This document shows positions 46,896 through 57,164 of a stretch of DNA of 64,000 nt, piece after piece (within the stretch, counting starts at the first letter, position 1; the number at the start of each line of letters is the position of its first letter). A program made the position numbers and the translations under genes. The notes below the pieces were generated by a model. The model did no database searches and was not told the DNA's origin. It was given only the letters and a program-made list of their open reading frames with translations. The DNA lies in assembly GCA_029448655.1 (NCBI GenBank), contig JACCLO010000003.1, positions 1,798,001-1,862,000 of the forward strand. Reading direction: 5' to 3'. Source of the stretch: Wolfiporia cocos (taxonomy: Eukaryota > Basidiomycota > Agaricomycetes > Polyporales > Phaeolaceae).

Positions 46896-47599
46896 ATAAT
46901 CCAATTCGCATAACCTGTATATCTTCCCATGGTATCATACGATAATGTATATGAAGTATACTACAGAATATTTTCATGATTTTATAATTGATTCTCAATG
47001 AGTAATGAGACATTCAACTGAGTGGTGTCTCAACCACATACCGATATTTAAATGGACGTAGGATAATAACAAGCATAATCGGCCGGGCGCCATCTCAGTA
47101 TCATCCTTCTCATTGTATAAATATGCTATATGTACAATATCCAACTATATCGCCGTGTGGATCTTTAGTAGCACATGTTACATGATCGCATGTCCGTTTC
47201 GGCGCTGACATTCTCGATGTTTCCTTACATCAGTGACTAAATAGCAATTATTCAGTTACGAAAGCTACACGGAAGTATATATTGGATCCTAAATACTACG
47301 TGACTAGAGCTTCAGGATTTTTAATAACCATTGGTTGTAGCTGTGGGATGTGCGAGTCGAATGATGTCGAAATCTGCTTCAGCCACTTCAGCCACCCAGA
47401 CGAAGGTTTGGGGTTTATCTGAGTTTATATTAGGGTCTATCTGAGATCCAAAGTACCTTTGGTCACGTTTCCTTGCATATTAGGTCAACGCGCACTTACG
47501 CTAGCAGGCGATGGACAGATATGGCAAGTGCTGCTACTCGGTGGCTGCTCTACTGTAACGGGATAGGTACGCTACCAGCTGTGTCCTTTTGCATATCAG
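46896..47599. other. spacer after the transposase
   Basis: AT-rich, no gene. A 16-bp box CTGCTACTCGGTGG[C/T]T (47530) recurs on the same strand at about 49899, near the SIN3 5' fragment. Confidence 0.4.
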
Positions 47600-47870
47600 G
47601 GTCAACGTCACTGAGGTTCATTGCGAACCCGAAGGTGTACAACAGATTCCTAGATATTATGAAGGACATCAAGAGCCAACTGTATGTCTACTGCCGTATA
47701 CATGTGATCGTCGACTCATGCCCTTCGCAGCATCAATACTCCAGGCATTATAGAGCGTGTGTCGAACCTCTTCCACGGCCACCCCACGCTTATCCAGGGA
47801 TTCAACACCTTTCTTCTGGCTGGTTACCGGATTGATTTTGTCACGGATGCGTACGACTGCGACGCAAGCT
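47600..47870 (+). pseudogene. sin3: SIN3 PAH1 fragment, plus-strand copy
   Basis: Encodes [20 protein letters not shown], then after a ~48-nt intron-like gap (GTATGTCTAC...CTTCGCAG) the second half of a paired amphipathic helix domain: a degenerate TPGIIERV segment, [20 protein letters not shown], and [16 protein letters not shown]3 is the scaffold of the Rpd3/HDAC corepressor. It is nearly the same as the minus-strand piece at 49280-49586 but diverges abruptly after GACGCA and lacks the start region. Intron and exon are both present, so the capture was from DNA, not mRNA. Confidence 0.8.
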
Positions 47871-48293
47871 TCTGTTACTATTTCTTTCGAGCATAATAAT
47901 GAACCGACAATGCTGTTACAAATGCAACATACATTATGAGGTGAGTCGAGATTTTACAACTCGTCATTCACTATAACGTACTACCCTGCCTAAAAACGTC
48001 GCGTAGGCGTACTTAGTTCAATTATAGTACGCGCGTGCCCCCCTCCCCTTCCCCTTACGCAGACGTCTGGTGTCGTCCGCATTTGCGTTGCTGACCAGAC
48101 CACTACGGTGCCACATATGTTCTGGTGAGTAACCCAAACTCGGACATACTTCTTTCACATACGCTTCTTTAGATCGTCTATATAAACCCAATTTCGTGGC
48201 CACCACTCCTTAACTCTCGACCACCACCTACACTGTAAGTCGCATGTATTTCGCTACGGTAATACTAACCGATCATTTGTATAGACTATTATA

Positions 48294-48970
48294 ATGGCTC
48301 ACGGTCGACACAACCGAAAGAACCGCCGACAAACCATGAAGAGCAAGGCACCGCCGGCACTCGAACCTGCCACCCTCGCCGCCGTACCGTCAGTCGACAA
48401 CGACGTAGTGCCGCCCATCAACGAGCTTGTCGATCGGGTGGCCGCGCTTCGTATTGAGGACCGACCCCTACGAGGGGGGCCCGCACCCGCGGCCAACGAT
48501 GCACCCGCCGCGGCCAACGCTGGTGACAAGGGGGGGCGTGTCGAAGGGACATCAAATGGAAATAAAATCGTGTTAAAGTCTCACGATTATATGGTGAGTC
48601 TATACTACAATATTATTTGATTATCTGTATCTTACTGAGATCGAAGACTATGACAAAAATGTTTCTTATGTCGGACGCTGAGCGAGGGAAGATGTACAAC
48701 AGGGAGATCGCCTCAGTAAGTCACCTCGTTTCTGAATTAATACTGGGTACTTAAATTTATTAACCCAGTTCCTCCGCGCTGCTGGATTTCACGACGTTCC
48801 GGGTCGCAAACATGGGGGTAGCAGTCGCAGCGTCGGGCATCCCAGCATCAAGAAGCCGATATGTTTCCATACTGTAAGTTAATAAGTTGTATCGTTATTA
48901 CATAATCTTATTCTTACGACTTACAGAATCACGGGGACGAAGCGACCGCGCCTTTCATCAATAGGTACGA
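48294..48970 (+). CDS. hypothetical small gene between the SIN3 fragments
   Basis: ATG at 48294 opens a basic leader ([18 protein letters not shown]) and an Ala/Pro-rich ~100-residue stretch ([21 protein letters not shown]). Donor GTGAGT after 48593 and later GT-AG pairs suggest further exons at about 48650-48717 ([18 protein letters not shown]), 48770-48870 ([17 protein letters not shown]) and 48926-48973. No family is recognised. It stops where sequence related to the neighbouring SIN3 fragment begins, so the gene is probably 3'-truncated. Confidence 0.4.
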
Positions 48971-49279
48971 TTTTTTTCCATCACGATCTCCGTAATTTTC
49001 ACGCGACCGATAGGCTTCGCAACCAACTGTCGCGTTACTTGGGATGGCACGCCGGCACATTTGTCCGACACTGAGCGACCGAAAGGAAACTGATATACTC
49101 ATTGTTAGGAAATGAAATGATACTAGATCGATATCGTTGTAGAATATAAACGGGAAGTGGATTGTAGAATAAAATATTGGTTGTAGCATACTACGAACTG
49201 TATAGAATCGTGAAATATAAATACCCATTGTTTGTCTACGCGAGTAAAGGTGAACGGCACATGACCAATCGGATTCACA

Positions 49280-49846
49280 GTGGCCTGCGTCGCAGTCGTG
49301 CGCATCCGTGGCAAAGTCAATCCGGTAACCAGCCGGAAGAAAGGTGTTGAATCCCTGGATAAGCGTGGGGTGGCCATGGAAGAGGTTCAACACACGCTCT
49401 ATCACGCCTGGAGTATCGATGCTGCGAAGGCATAAGTCGACGATCACATGTATACGACAGTAGACATACAATTGGCTCTTGAAGTCCTTCATAATATCTA
49501 GGAATCTGTTGTATACCTCTGGGTTCGCGATGAACTTCATCTTGACCAAGTCCAAGTAGCTGAGAGCGTCTGACACATTGAGCGGTCACTCCTGCGCAGC
49601 ACTCTGAGCTTCGCTTTGAGCCTCTTCAGCAGCATTGGGATGAGTTGTTGTATTTACAGTCGGCGTAGACTCTGGACGATCCTGTGGCAAGGATGATTGT
49701 GGGAGTGGCGGATCTGGCTCCTGCTCTAGCACCTGTGGAAGTTGTAGCTGCGCTGCTGGTGGTGGTGAAGAATTAACTGGAGTCGCCTCGTTCATGTCCT
49801 GGTCTTCGAAGTGAGCTGGTACGCTGGGTTGAGCGGAGTCCGCCAT
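49280..49846 (-). pseudogene. sin3: SIN3 5' fragment with start codon and PAH1
   Basis: ATG at 49846 opens a Pro/Gln-rich leader (MADSAQPSVPAHFEDQDMNE) of ~85 residues. A TGA at 49588-49586 replaces the CGA of the conserved RPLNV motif; then [33 protein letters not shown], an intron with [36 protein letters not shown] and [16 protein letters not shown]. The homology ends shortly after, and native SIN3 (1000+ residues) is absent. So this is a captured 5' gene fragment, inverted relative to 47600-47870. Confidence 0.82.
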
Positions 49847-50020
49847 TGCGAGATGAAGGCGCGAAATCAGGAAGCCAGCGCTCGCGGTCTGTGCACAAAC
49901 TGCTACTCGGTGGTTGCTGTAGTCGGTTTGCTCTGTGCTCCAGATATATTTTGATAGACTCTTGTATTTACTGAAACATGTTGGTTCTTGACACGATCCC
50001 GTGACTAATATTACGACGCG

Positions 50021-50060
50021 CGACGCGATCGAAACACGATCGACGCGATCGGGCTCACAA
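50021..50060 (+). repeat. two 20-bp CGACGCGATCG units
   Basis: CGACGCGATCGAAACACGAT and CGACGCGATCGGGCTCACAA, same 20-bp period and core as the array at 42299-42378, 300 bp upstream of the next plus-strand gene. Confidence 0.7.
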
Positions 50061-50363
50061 ATTGTTCAGTCGTTGACCGGGACCTTTTGTACATCACATA
50101 ATGTGCAGCCTTTCAACTATATGATGTACTGCCAGTAATACTACTGCGCTTGAATTACAAAGATTCAGATCTAACAATGTCTTGTATGATTCATCAAGGA
50201 CATGCCGGGATTTAATTCAGCCCCTTATCAGACTAGCAACGGTTCCTGATACCCATTTTTGTCAATCGATAAGATGACGTGATTCAGATACTGAGGTGTC
50301 GACGTCTCCCAGCGTTACTCTTCTAGTCTCGATCCCCCTAGTTTTTTCTCTGAGGCTCAGAAG

Positions 50364-52253
50364 ATGCCCTTCTACGTAGATGTCGCAGCAAACCGCGAGC
50401 GCGCTGGTCCCAACCTGGACCGTCCACGTCAAAACGACGAAGAGGATTCAGAGCTGGATATATTTCAACACGACAGCTCAGAATCGGAGGACGACGAAAC
50501 TGACAGCAACGCAGCGGAGGCCGCCTTTCCAGACGCAGACGAAGACGCGTCTACCAATGACTTGCGGGAGGTATGTGTTGAGGTATCTTAGTCCAACAGC
50601 CCACAAATAATATGCCTGCAAGGCATATCGTACAATGCAACTCAAGTTTGACGAGCTCCAGCAATCTGCGCGCCACCTCAAAACGGAGAATGCTACTCTG
50701 AAGGCTACCACGAAAGGAAAGAACACGAAGGGTGGGAGAGGCACTGAGCACCATCGGGGAAGTCTGGAGGAACAGATCCGGTCTCGCAGAAGACTCTTTT
50801 CCCTCGCCGTCTCTCCTTGGATTATGCGAGACGTTACAAAGTACACGTCTCGCCCCGATGTCAATCCCGATGGCCCGGAACAATTCGACTCGATGAAACA
50901 CTTTTTTAAGGCACGCGCAGCCGCAATGTACGACGTCTTTCCCAAAGAGCTTCACCCCCACGTGCAGCGCGACAATCGTATGTTTTGGGAAAACGTGAGT
51001 CTCCGCACTCGGGAAGTTGCTGTAAATTGATTGAATTGACAACTTGAAATACTCAGTTCCGCAATGGTGTTAACGGCTTGCGAGCATCAGCACTCAACAC
51101 TGTCCGTAAATGCGTCCACCTAATATTCCCGAATTTCGACGAGGGGCTATTCCAGGCCTCAAAAGCCGAAGCAAGACGCAACTCATCCGAGATGCAGAAG
51201 CTACTCAAGTTCAAGCTAGACGATCCCAAGTTTCCGGTTTGCCCACCAATACTGTTCGCGCAGAATCATCGGACTCAAGCCAAGTCTTCATACGTGTTCT
51301 TTAATGACGAAATTGCCAAAGTGAGTCGCCCTGTGTGCTCAGAAGCAAAGACTCAGCTTTCATTCACTAGGTAATCAAAGCATTTCTCTTTGGCTGTTTG
51401 TCGTTTCTTTCAAACGATAGAAAGCCAGGTCCTGCAAGAACTGGAGAAAAGTGGGAACTCACACAGATCAATGCGAGTATGATTGCGTTTGGTTGTGTGC
51501 TAGTAAGTTATATACTTCATTATCTAATATGTGCGTTGTGTGATGAATGTAAATTTGATAGATCCGCTTTTTGTTCGCATACGATGAACATTTCAATTCT
51601 GAAGGAAGACAAACCGGCATTTGTTATCAGGCCAATTTTGAGATGTACAAGCGCAAGATTACGATGATGGACCAAGAGTCGCGGGACGCATTATTTGATT
51701 TTTACAACGAGATCGTATTTCTAGGCGTACAAACTCGTAAAGTCACATCGATGCAACCTCAGAGCAAAGGCAAGCAGTATGATGGGCTGAATAACCTGGA
51801 TGCAGAGCTGCAGGCATTGGATGACCAAGATTCTTCTGTCGTAAACAGTATTTTATTCTTTTCGCGTCTTCACTAATTACATTCATATATTTGTCGTCCT
51901 CTACAGTATCTGGTCCGGCTATGCGCTTTCCTGCGCCCATTCCTGACCACACAGGTGCTACGTCGTCATCGGCAAGCTGCATCCACCCTGAATATAGCTA
52001 TAGCTATTCCATCTCGCTAATCTATTTCACTTCAGACTCCTAACATTACAATATCAAGTTCTGCTCAAGGTACCCTGCAAGCAGAATCGTCCGCAGCGCT
52101 GAGCGTAAACAGCTCTGAGCAGGCATACGAGGGTCAGATGATGCAGTCCGCGGCACCAGCTGCAAGGAAGACGAAAAAAAAGATATCAACACGTACCTCA
52201 GAAGAATCTGGAGCGAAGGTAACGCGTGGAGGACGCACGAAGAAGAGCGGGTA
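50364..52253 (+). CDS. DUF6698-type protein, cargo gene
   Basis: Exons: 50364-50570, 50623-50994, 51057-51320, 51371-51502, 51562-51846, then small exons to the TAG at 52251-52253. The acidic Ser-rich N-terminus (DSSESEDDETDSNAAEA) and coiled coil (QLKFDELQQSARHLKTENAT) are followed by a conserved core: FSLAVSPWIMRDVTKYTSRP, RASALNTVRKCVHLIFPNFD, KVIKAFLFGC, WELTQINASMIAFGCVL, RFLFAYDEHFNSEGRQTGI, YQANFEMYKRKI. This fits DUF6698, an agaricomycete-specific family of unknown function (recognised from memory). The C-terminus is basic (ARKTKKKISTRTSEE...TRGGRTKKSG), suggesting nuclear location or DNA binding. No internal stop was seen. Its position beside a Plavaka transposase suggests a transposon-linked role. 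Confidence 0.72.
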
Positions 52254-52568
52254 GATTCGAATATATTAGCTGAAAACAATAATAATGTGCACCATTGAAG
52301 CTCCCTTCGTTCAATTGTCATATGGAAATTCATTATTATCTGCAGCCTATTACATACCCGACTGTATGGCGGCCGAATTGTACATTCAACAACTTGCAGC
52401 ACCGCGCCAATAATATCAGCATAATTGTAATATGCTGTCAACTCTGTATATGGAGTTAGCAGCATATTATAATATGACAAATAGACTTATCAGCATCAAT
52501 GATCAATCGTCGATCAGCATCGAGCGACAACTCGGAGATCGCTTCCTCCAGAAGATCGCCTCCTGTCT

Positions 52569-54538
52569 TTGCGCCGCATTCCCATAATGATCGGACCAAC
52601 GCGTGCCACCACGCGTGGGTCCAACAGACTAAACATCCTACCCCAATATCGCCCGGAAAAACGCGCCGAGTTTGATTATGAAGTGAGCGACGCGTTTTGT
52701 ATTTTTGACTTTGGAATTTGGCTGACTCAAAGTAGCAGGAGCCACCTACTCTCACGACCCGCACCCTCTCCCGCGCCTTCAAATGTGTATCTAATTTGTT
52801 CTTGTGGGGAAAGGACATGATCACGGACAAGGATGGTTATAGGCCAGACGCAGGGTATGTGGACGCTGCTTGGAGACTGGTTGAGTGTGGTCAGCAGGTG
52901 AGCATTTTCGACACAAATCGCGAGCGTTTTCAACCCCGGCCATATCCCACACGTCCGCACAAGTTACGTCTCGTACTGATACGCGTCGTCCCAGCTCGCT
53001 GGCACTAGTCCAGAATCGCCTACCGTTGCTGTCCCTGGAGAATATGTGGACGTCCCTGAACAGTCTGAACTCGCCCCAGAACAACCCACCGACACCGCAC
53101 TCGAGCCTATTATGAAAGACGTCCCTCAGCCGGAACTCGAACTTGTGGAACAACCTGCACAGCGCCGCCCCGCCTGCCCTTTCTACAACTTCCTCGCTAT
53201 CCGACCCCGGGGAGTACCGGAAGAGCTGAAAATCCCTCCTTACGAACTTCTTCCGCCAGCTCCGGAGTTTCTCCCGCCTTTCAAGGATTATCCTCAAGAT
53301 GAATTTGAATACTGGCTTCAGTGGTGCTATCCCGCGGTTACGCTCTTCCACCAGCTGAGGGCACAAGGGAGAATGACTCCGTATACGGAAGCGTTCTTGC
53401 GCAGTCTCGGCGACGGTGCTTTGGAGGTTATGGGGTTCAAGGGTATTATAGCCGAGGTGCAAGACCGTAAGTACTGCATTCTGAGTTGTGGCCTTTGCTG
53501 ACCCTTCTTTCAAAGAGCCTGAGCCTGAGTGGATTCGGGAGGAGAGACTCGCTGATTATGAAGCTATCAGGGCGGCTCGAAAAGCAGCCAGATCTGTCCC
53601 ACCTAGGGTGGAAACTCCCGAATTTCTGGCTCTGCGCGCCGCCGCTTTGGCCGAAATTGAATGGTTCAAGAACACCACGGCGAATATTGAAGCCTTCGTG
53701 CCTGATGCCGCCGCTATACAGAAAGACTGTGCCCCTGTCGCCTCTACCATCGCTATTCAGAACGACTCCGCGCCTGGCCCCTCTGCTGTTGCTACCCAAA
53801 ACGACGCTGCACCTCCATCACTTCCGGACACCTCGCAACCTCCGCCTGATGCTGCACCGATCGCCTCTGTACATGAGGTATCGAGTCCTCCGAAGCGTTC
53901 GCCTCCTAACCCCCCACCAAGAGCCGAGAGGCCTCTGCATATGACCACGGTCTTCGCCGAGACTGTCAACCAAGCACAGGGATCGGTCCGTCCGCTCAAA
54001 AGGATCCTGCAGCAGATGAAGGATGTCGAAGTAGGGGCAAAACGGTTGGAGCCAGGACTTACGGAGCAGAGAGTGATCGAAGAAACCGTCCCGGAGGTAA
54101 GTCATGAATATGTGTCATGCGTACGAGCTCACACGTTTGCAGGGAGATGGAGAGGATGCCAACAACAAAGGTAGTTCTCTGCTGAAGAAGAGGAGAATCG
54201 CCTCAACGCCAAGCGGACACTCGGATAGTTCACCATCACCGGACGTCGCCGACGTCGATATGGACGACGCACCGTCAGCACCGGTTACGAAGCCTACATA
54301 GCCAAGCACCCCCGCCTCACCACCAGTATCTACGCCTACACCCGCCCCCATCTCACGGCGCCCAGCCGTCACCCCCCTTGTGCCTTCCCCCGTCATCAAC
54401 AGTTCTTCAAGTTCTCACGTTGACCGATCGTTCACGTGCAATTCGTACGCGCCCCGCGAGCCCAGCAAATTGCAGACCAGTATTACCATTGACCAAGACA
54501 GCGAGGAGGAGACCGATTCACGCCAGGAGCATGATTAA
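52569..54538 (+). pseudogene. unknown multi-exon protein next to the DUF6698-type gene
   Basis: Exons: about 52569-52681, 52739-52897, 52995-53466, 53516-54096, 54143-54538, all GT-AG and in phase. N-terminal part: RPEKRAEFDYEE, TRTLSRAFKCVSNLFLWGKD. Middle: FYNFLAIRPRGVPEELKIPP, DEFEYWLQWCYPAVTLFHQL. C-terminal half: Ala/Pro-rich with AIQKDCAPVASTIAIQN-like imperfect repeats, then a basic patch LLKKRRIAS and a Pro/Ser tail. A TAG at 54299-54301 (CAG expected) interrupts the last exon; the frame continues to TAA 54536-54538. Truncation there might still leave a working protein. No family recognised. The start could be ATG 52569 or 52587. Confidence 0.6.
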
Positions 54539-54541
54539 ACG

Positions 54542-54922
54542 ATGGCGCACGCTCCCATCCCCCAACTTGCGGAATCGATCCCCTCTCAAGAGTATCCCCC
54601 ACTAGCGCACGCTCTCGCCCCCTCCGCCTCTATGGTCCCCGTCAGCGCCGAGGAGCATCCCGCAAACGCGCACGCTCCTGCAAAGGCCCACCTGGTCTGC
54701 CAGGAGCATCCCTTAACTCCGGTGCACGCTCCCGCCACCCTCGCTCGCGACACAGTCACGTCTTGCGCGTCGACTTCCGGTCAACAACGTGAACAAGAAA
54801 CTGTTATGAACTCGAAGGCTCGAGGACGTGCGGCTTCAGTCCCGCTTGACATGCTCAATATTTTGGCTGTGCGTGCTGCTAACGATTGGGTGTTTAATTG
54901 TATTCATAGTAATATTTTATGA
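54542..54922 (+). CDS. Pro/His-rich ORF, uncertain
   Basis: A 126-codon ORF beginning 3 bp after the previous frame ends, with imperfect repeats of the type EHPxxxxHAPA (LAHALAPSAS, EEHPANAHAPAKAHL, QEHPLTPVHAPATLA). It may be a last exon of the preceding gene, a separate gene or chance. No signal peptide or domain. Confidence 0.3.
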   Translation: MAHAPIPQLAESIPSQEYPPLAHALAPSASMVPVSAEEHPANAHAPAKAHLVCQEHPLTPVHAPATLARDTVTSCASTSGQQREQETVMNSKARGRAASVPLDMLNILAVRAANDWVFNCIHSNIL

Positions 54923-55975
54923 TATCGGATTGTCTGTATCGCAAGAACTCTCGTACACTATTATATACGATGTTCTGTATCACGATGAGCGAGCAGATGC
55001 ATTCAATATATTTATCTTTTTTTGTTTTCGACACGACACGCCGCCATGTCCTCTCAGAATCTCTTGTGCTGTTGTCTATATTGATACTTGCATTCGAATT
55101 GTAACTCGATGGCAATCCCAAAAGTATGTATCTAATATATTTCTTTTTGGACAGAGAATAAAGGCCCAATGGCCCAGTTGGAACGCTGGTACGTTTCTTC
55201 GTTGTCCCGTAGCATTAGGTACGTAGTTCGAATCCTCCTTGTGCAAACTTCAAAAATGAACCCTCCTGTTAGCGTTGAAGCTTACCATTAGAAAGCATTA
55301 CGAATGCGAGTAATGTTTTATCTTTTCTGGATTATCGTGCATTACAATGGTGAAATCAGCCTGCAGCAATCACAATGCAGTTTTAATTGTGACCCAAATA
55401 CTCTGGGTCATACCTCCACGCATACGCCCTACTCCTTTAGCCAGTGTCTTGCTTAACCAAGAGGATCTAAGGTGGAAAGAGTCCTTAGTCGTCGTCGAGG
55501 ATGCATGGCTTCAGACTAGCAAGTACGAGAGCACGCAGCGAGGCATGGAGTATAAGTGCCCGAAGGCATAGTCGAGAATAAAGGTTCTGGAGTAAGACGT
55601 CCCAGAACCCTAGTTTATATACAGTGAGGGAGCGCAGTAACTACTAGTGAGTACTCTTGCCCTAAAGTGCATGGCCTGTGCGCATGCGCCTAAACGATCA
55701 CGGTACCTGAGCGTACGTAATCACATCACATGTATAGTAGAGGTAGCCGCGCGCTAGCTACTTGGACATACGCGCCGGTAATGGCGCGCACGTGACGTCG
55801 AGTCCCTAGGTCGTGAGTTCGACCCCCGGTAATCGCATAATAAGAGGCGTCACTGGAAAAGTTGTGACAAATTGCGAGAACACGATCTCAATTGAAGCGT
55901 GCTTTGTAATGTATGTCTAAGTGTGGGAATATGCTTCCAATCCGGAGACCCATTTCTAAGATCGTTCTAACCTCA
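54923..55975. other. spacer with a possible tRNA-derived SINE
   Basis: Mostly AT-rich and non-coding. GTGAGTTCGACCCCCGGTAA (about 55809) resembles a tRNA T-arm/B box, and TAGCTACTTGG (about 55754) is a weak A-box candidate. No poly(A) or target duplication was found to prove a SINE. Confidence 0.3.
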
Positions 55976-56214
55976 ATGTTGAATGCAATCGTATTAAAGG
56001 ATTACAAGCCGTTGCAACGCTCGCTAGGGCTTGCAACGAGTTTGTATAGACCGGCAGCGACAGCGCCCCAACAGTGATTGCAACGTGATCACAATCACCT
56101 GACCGGGTTTGCAATCCCATTATCACCACATGTACCTGATTGCAAGCCTTAATTATTACAACCGTATTATTACTAATTACAACGCGTTTCAATGCGTGCT
56201 TGGTTTTTCCGACA
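55976..56214 (-). repeat. right subterminal repeat block of the composite element
   Basis: At least seven copies of a TT[G/A]CAA[C/T] word occur in 200 bp (TTGCAACGC, TTGCAACGAG, TTGCAACGTG, TTGCAATCC, TTGCAAGCC, TTACAACCG, TTACAACGCG), ending at the inverted terminus TTTTTCCGACA. Such clustering next to a terminus is usual for transposase-binding ends. A small hairpin (CCGACATCCTT...AAGGATATGTCGG) lies just outside. Confidence 0.55.
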
Positions 56215-56366
56215 TCCTTAGACAGCGACTTGTGCAAGGATATGTCGGGAACCCCGCTTGAGCCTCCACTCAGCCCTATCTTCGCCGCCTCGAGCACTAT
56301 GGCTGCATGCTGCGATGAGCCATACAGAGGTTTTGATCCATCCAGTTACAAATACCAGATCGTCTC
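56215..56366. other. short spacer before segmental copy B
   Basis: 152 bp with no counterpart left of copy A and no assigned feature. Confidence 0.4.
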
Positions 56367-56674
56367 TTAATAGACGAGCAGCAAGATACAGCGTTCACAG
56401 CTTTGAATCATGTTGACTAGAAGAAGAAATCATGGTGGGCAAGAATCGAACGCGTCAGAGTGGGTTTGGGAATTCCGCCAGCCCAGCTTCGGCAAGGCCA
56501 GAAAACTATAAAGGCCCACAGATTCGCCTTATGAAAGCTTGCGCCAATATGCTACGCCGATATCATAGACCAGTTGACTCTAGCCATCCAATAGCATCCG
56601 TGCACAAGTACAATATTAATACAACAGACAACAGACGTGCGGGCGGACTGATGCCGATTTGTCAGATCACTACG

Positions 56675-56941
56675 CACCGGGGGCATTATCTAATGACTTT
56701 GTCAGAATCATGTTGGTATCATTTAAATAAGTGATCAAATGCGAACATAATGCGTTGATTGCTTATATAATATCTTCATTAGATAATGCCCCCGGTGTCT
56801 GGATCTTTACGCAGCCCATGGTCAGCTGAGGTCCTGTGTTTCTTACGATGTTATCAGCAAATGCATTATATTTGCATTTGATCACTTATTACAATGATAC
56901 CAACATGTTTCCGACAAAGTCATTAGATAATGCCCGCGGTG
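56675..56941. mobile_element. 267-bp MITE, CACCG ends
   Basis: Ends CACCGGGGGCATTATCTAAT and the inverse of ATTAGATAATGCCCGCGGTG match for more than 60 bp with few differences. The trinucleotide ACG is duplicated (56672-56674 and 56942-56944), and copy A shows the uninterrupted site. A third, inverted copy of the terminus lies inside at about 56779-56801, so a 127-bp unit is nested in, or gave rise to, the 267-bp form. CAC ends and a 3-bp duplication are compatible with CMC-type elements. Confidence 0.85.
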
Positions 56942-57164
56942 ACGTTAGTAAATCACTCGGAGCCTCGAGTCAGACTAACAATCGAGATAAGTCCCATATT
57001 GTGCTAATCCATTTCTCAGGCAATACGTATCATCGTTTGTATATGCTGAGCAGGGCGGTCACAATTATGTTGGGCATCACTCGCACCGTTACTAAAACTC
57101 GCTCACCCTCGAGCTGGTGTACCGTGCCCGGACCGAAGCCACCGCCATGGGCGTTACTCACGCT

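Larger units (their letters stand above)
42106..56214 (+). mobile_element. candidate composite Plavaka (CMC) transposon with cargo
   Basis: The left end TGTCGGAAAAATCC (42106) and the reverse complement of the right end, TGTCGGAAAAACC (ending 56214), match over 11 bases, and both are followed by an ACGCG-containing box (TTGCAACGCG left, TTGAAACGCG right). Inside lie a Plavaka transposase, two SIN3 fragments, a short hypothetical gene, a DUF6698-type gene and an unknown multi-exon gene. Only a dinucleotide TC is duplicated at the outer edges, so the boundary is not proven by a target duplication. Alternatives: a shorter element ending near 50.06 kb, or two adjacent elements. Confidence 0.42.

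Noticed and set aside
56215..56245. Hairpin CCGACATCCTT...AAGGATATGTCGG as the true right terminus of the composite
   Set aside because: It lacks the TTTTT extension on the inner side of the second arm and has no subterminal repeats on its right; treated as an outside hairpin.
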